Made by a program: the position numbers and the translations under genes. From Planctomycetota bacterium (GTDB lineage: Bacteria; Planctomycetota; UBA8108; UBA1146; JAJFFE01): DNA of 14,314 nt. Shown here piece after piece: positions 14,154 through 14,314 of this stretch. Location: assembly GCA_020425835.1 (NCBI GenBank), contig JAGQRC010000024.1, positions 1 to 14,314 of the forward strand. Reading direction: 5' to 3'. Position 1 is the first letter of the stretch, and each line of letters opens with the position of its first letter. A model generated the notes under the pieces. The model was not told the origin of the DNA. It did not search any database and saw only the letters and a program-made list of their open reading frames with translations.

Positions 14154-14314
14154 GTGGAGATCCGAGTTCTCGGCGAGAGTGACCTCGTCGCAGTCGAGGC
14201 CTTCCTGGCCGAGCATGCCGACAGCAGCGTCTTCCTTCGATCGAACCTCGCCCGGGCGGGGATCGTCGATCGCGGGGAGACCTACCAGGGGACCTATGTC
14301 GCATCGATCCGCAA
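14154..14314 (+). CDS. Probable GNAT-family N-acetyltransferase, N-terminal part only (runs off the window)
   Basis: GTG 14154 opens a frame to the window end, giving 53 codons of sequence. The start (MEIRVLGESDLVAVEAFLAE) fits the first strand and helix of acetyl-CoA-dependent GNAT acetyltransferases. The following stretch (SSVFLRSNLARAGIVDRGE, then YQGTYVASI) resembles a GNAT subgroup I recognise by pattern only. The acetyl-CoA-binding Q/RxxGxG/A motif would lie beyond the window, so this is not proven. GAGGG (14143-14147) is 6 bases before the GTG. It begins 36 bases after the fused sigma-factor gene and could be in the same transcript. The acceptor substrate is unknown. Confidence 0.6.
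   Translation, partial: MEIRVLGESDLVAVEAFLAEHADSSVFLRSNLARAGIVDRGETYQGTYVASIR

Noticed and set aside
14114..14183. ATG overlapping the region of the sigma-fusion stop, opening a short frame
   Set aside because: It ends after about two dozen codons without any motif; the GTG frame at 14154 has a ribosome binding site and GNAT-like sequence.

Overview
The window is about two-thirds G+C by eye, densely coded, and most neighbouring genes overlap by 1-4 bases. It looks like chromosomal DNA of a Gram-negative bacterium: there is a lipoprotein signal, a periplasmic-type binding protein, a two-membrane-segment hybrid kinase and a full-length two-domain MnmC. A long ECF sigma factor fused to a membrane segment and beta-sandwich domains, next to a large exported glycosidase-like protein, would suit Planctomycetota or a similar high-GC lineage such as Myxococcota. 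That placement is an inference and is weak. I saw no rRNA, tRNA, transposase, integrase, phage gene or CRISPR array.

Layout. (1) At 53-85 a perfect 13-bp hairpin, probably the end of an upstream transcript, precedes an ECF sigma factor (138-746) that overlaps its RskA-type membrane anti-sigma factor (743-1531). (2) A 65-aa lipoprotein (complement 1544-1741) shares a divergent control region, with a short perfect palindrome, with a three-gene overlapping operon: sirtuin deacylase (1869-2642), large clan GH-A-like glycoside hydrolase (2639-5326) and thiopurine-methyltransferase-like enzyme (5326-5991). (3) On the minus strand, a NMT1/SsuA-type substrate-binding protein (complement 7920-8912) overlaps a hybrid histidine kinase with a receiver domain (complement 6004-7923). 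No ABC permease or ATPase is nearby, which suggests a ligand-sensing pair. (4) mnmC (9126-11141, TTG start) encodes the bifunctional enzyme that finishes mnm5 modification of tRNA U34. (5) A 941-aa protein (11292-14117) joins an ECF sigma factor to a transmembrane segment and a long, beta-rich, probably extracytoplasmic region. (6) The start of a probable GNAT acetyltransferase (14154 onward) runs off the window.

Together these give three separate envelope-to-cytoplasm signalling designs in 14 kb: a classical sigma/anti-sigma pair, a binding protein plus hybrid kinase, and a sigma factor carrying its own membrane anchor and outer domain. The fused sigma factor is the most unusual item. The binding-protein/kinase pair and the mixed sirtuin-glycosidase-methyltransferase operon come next.
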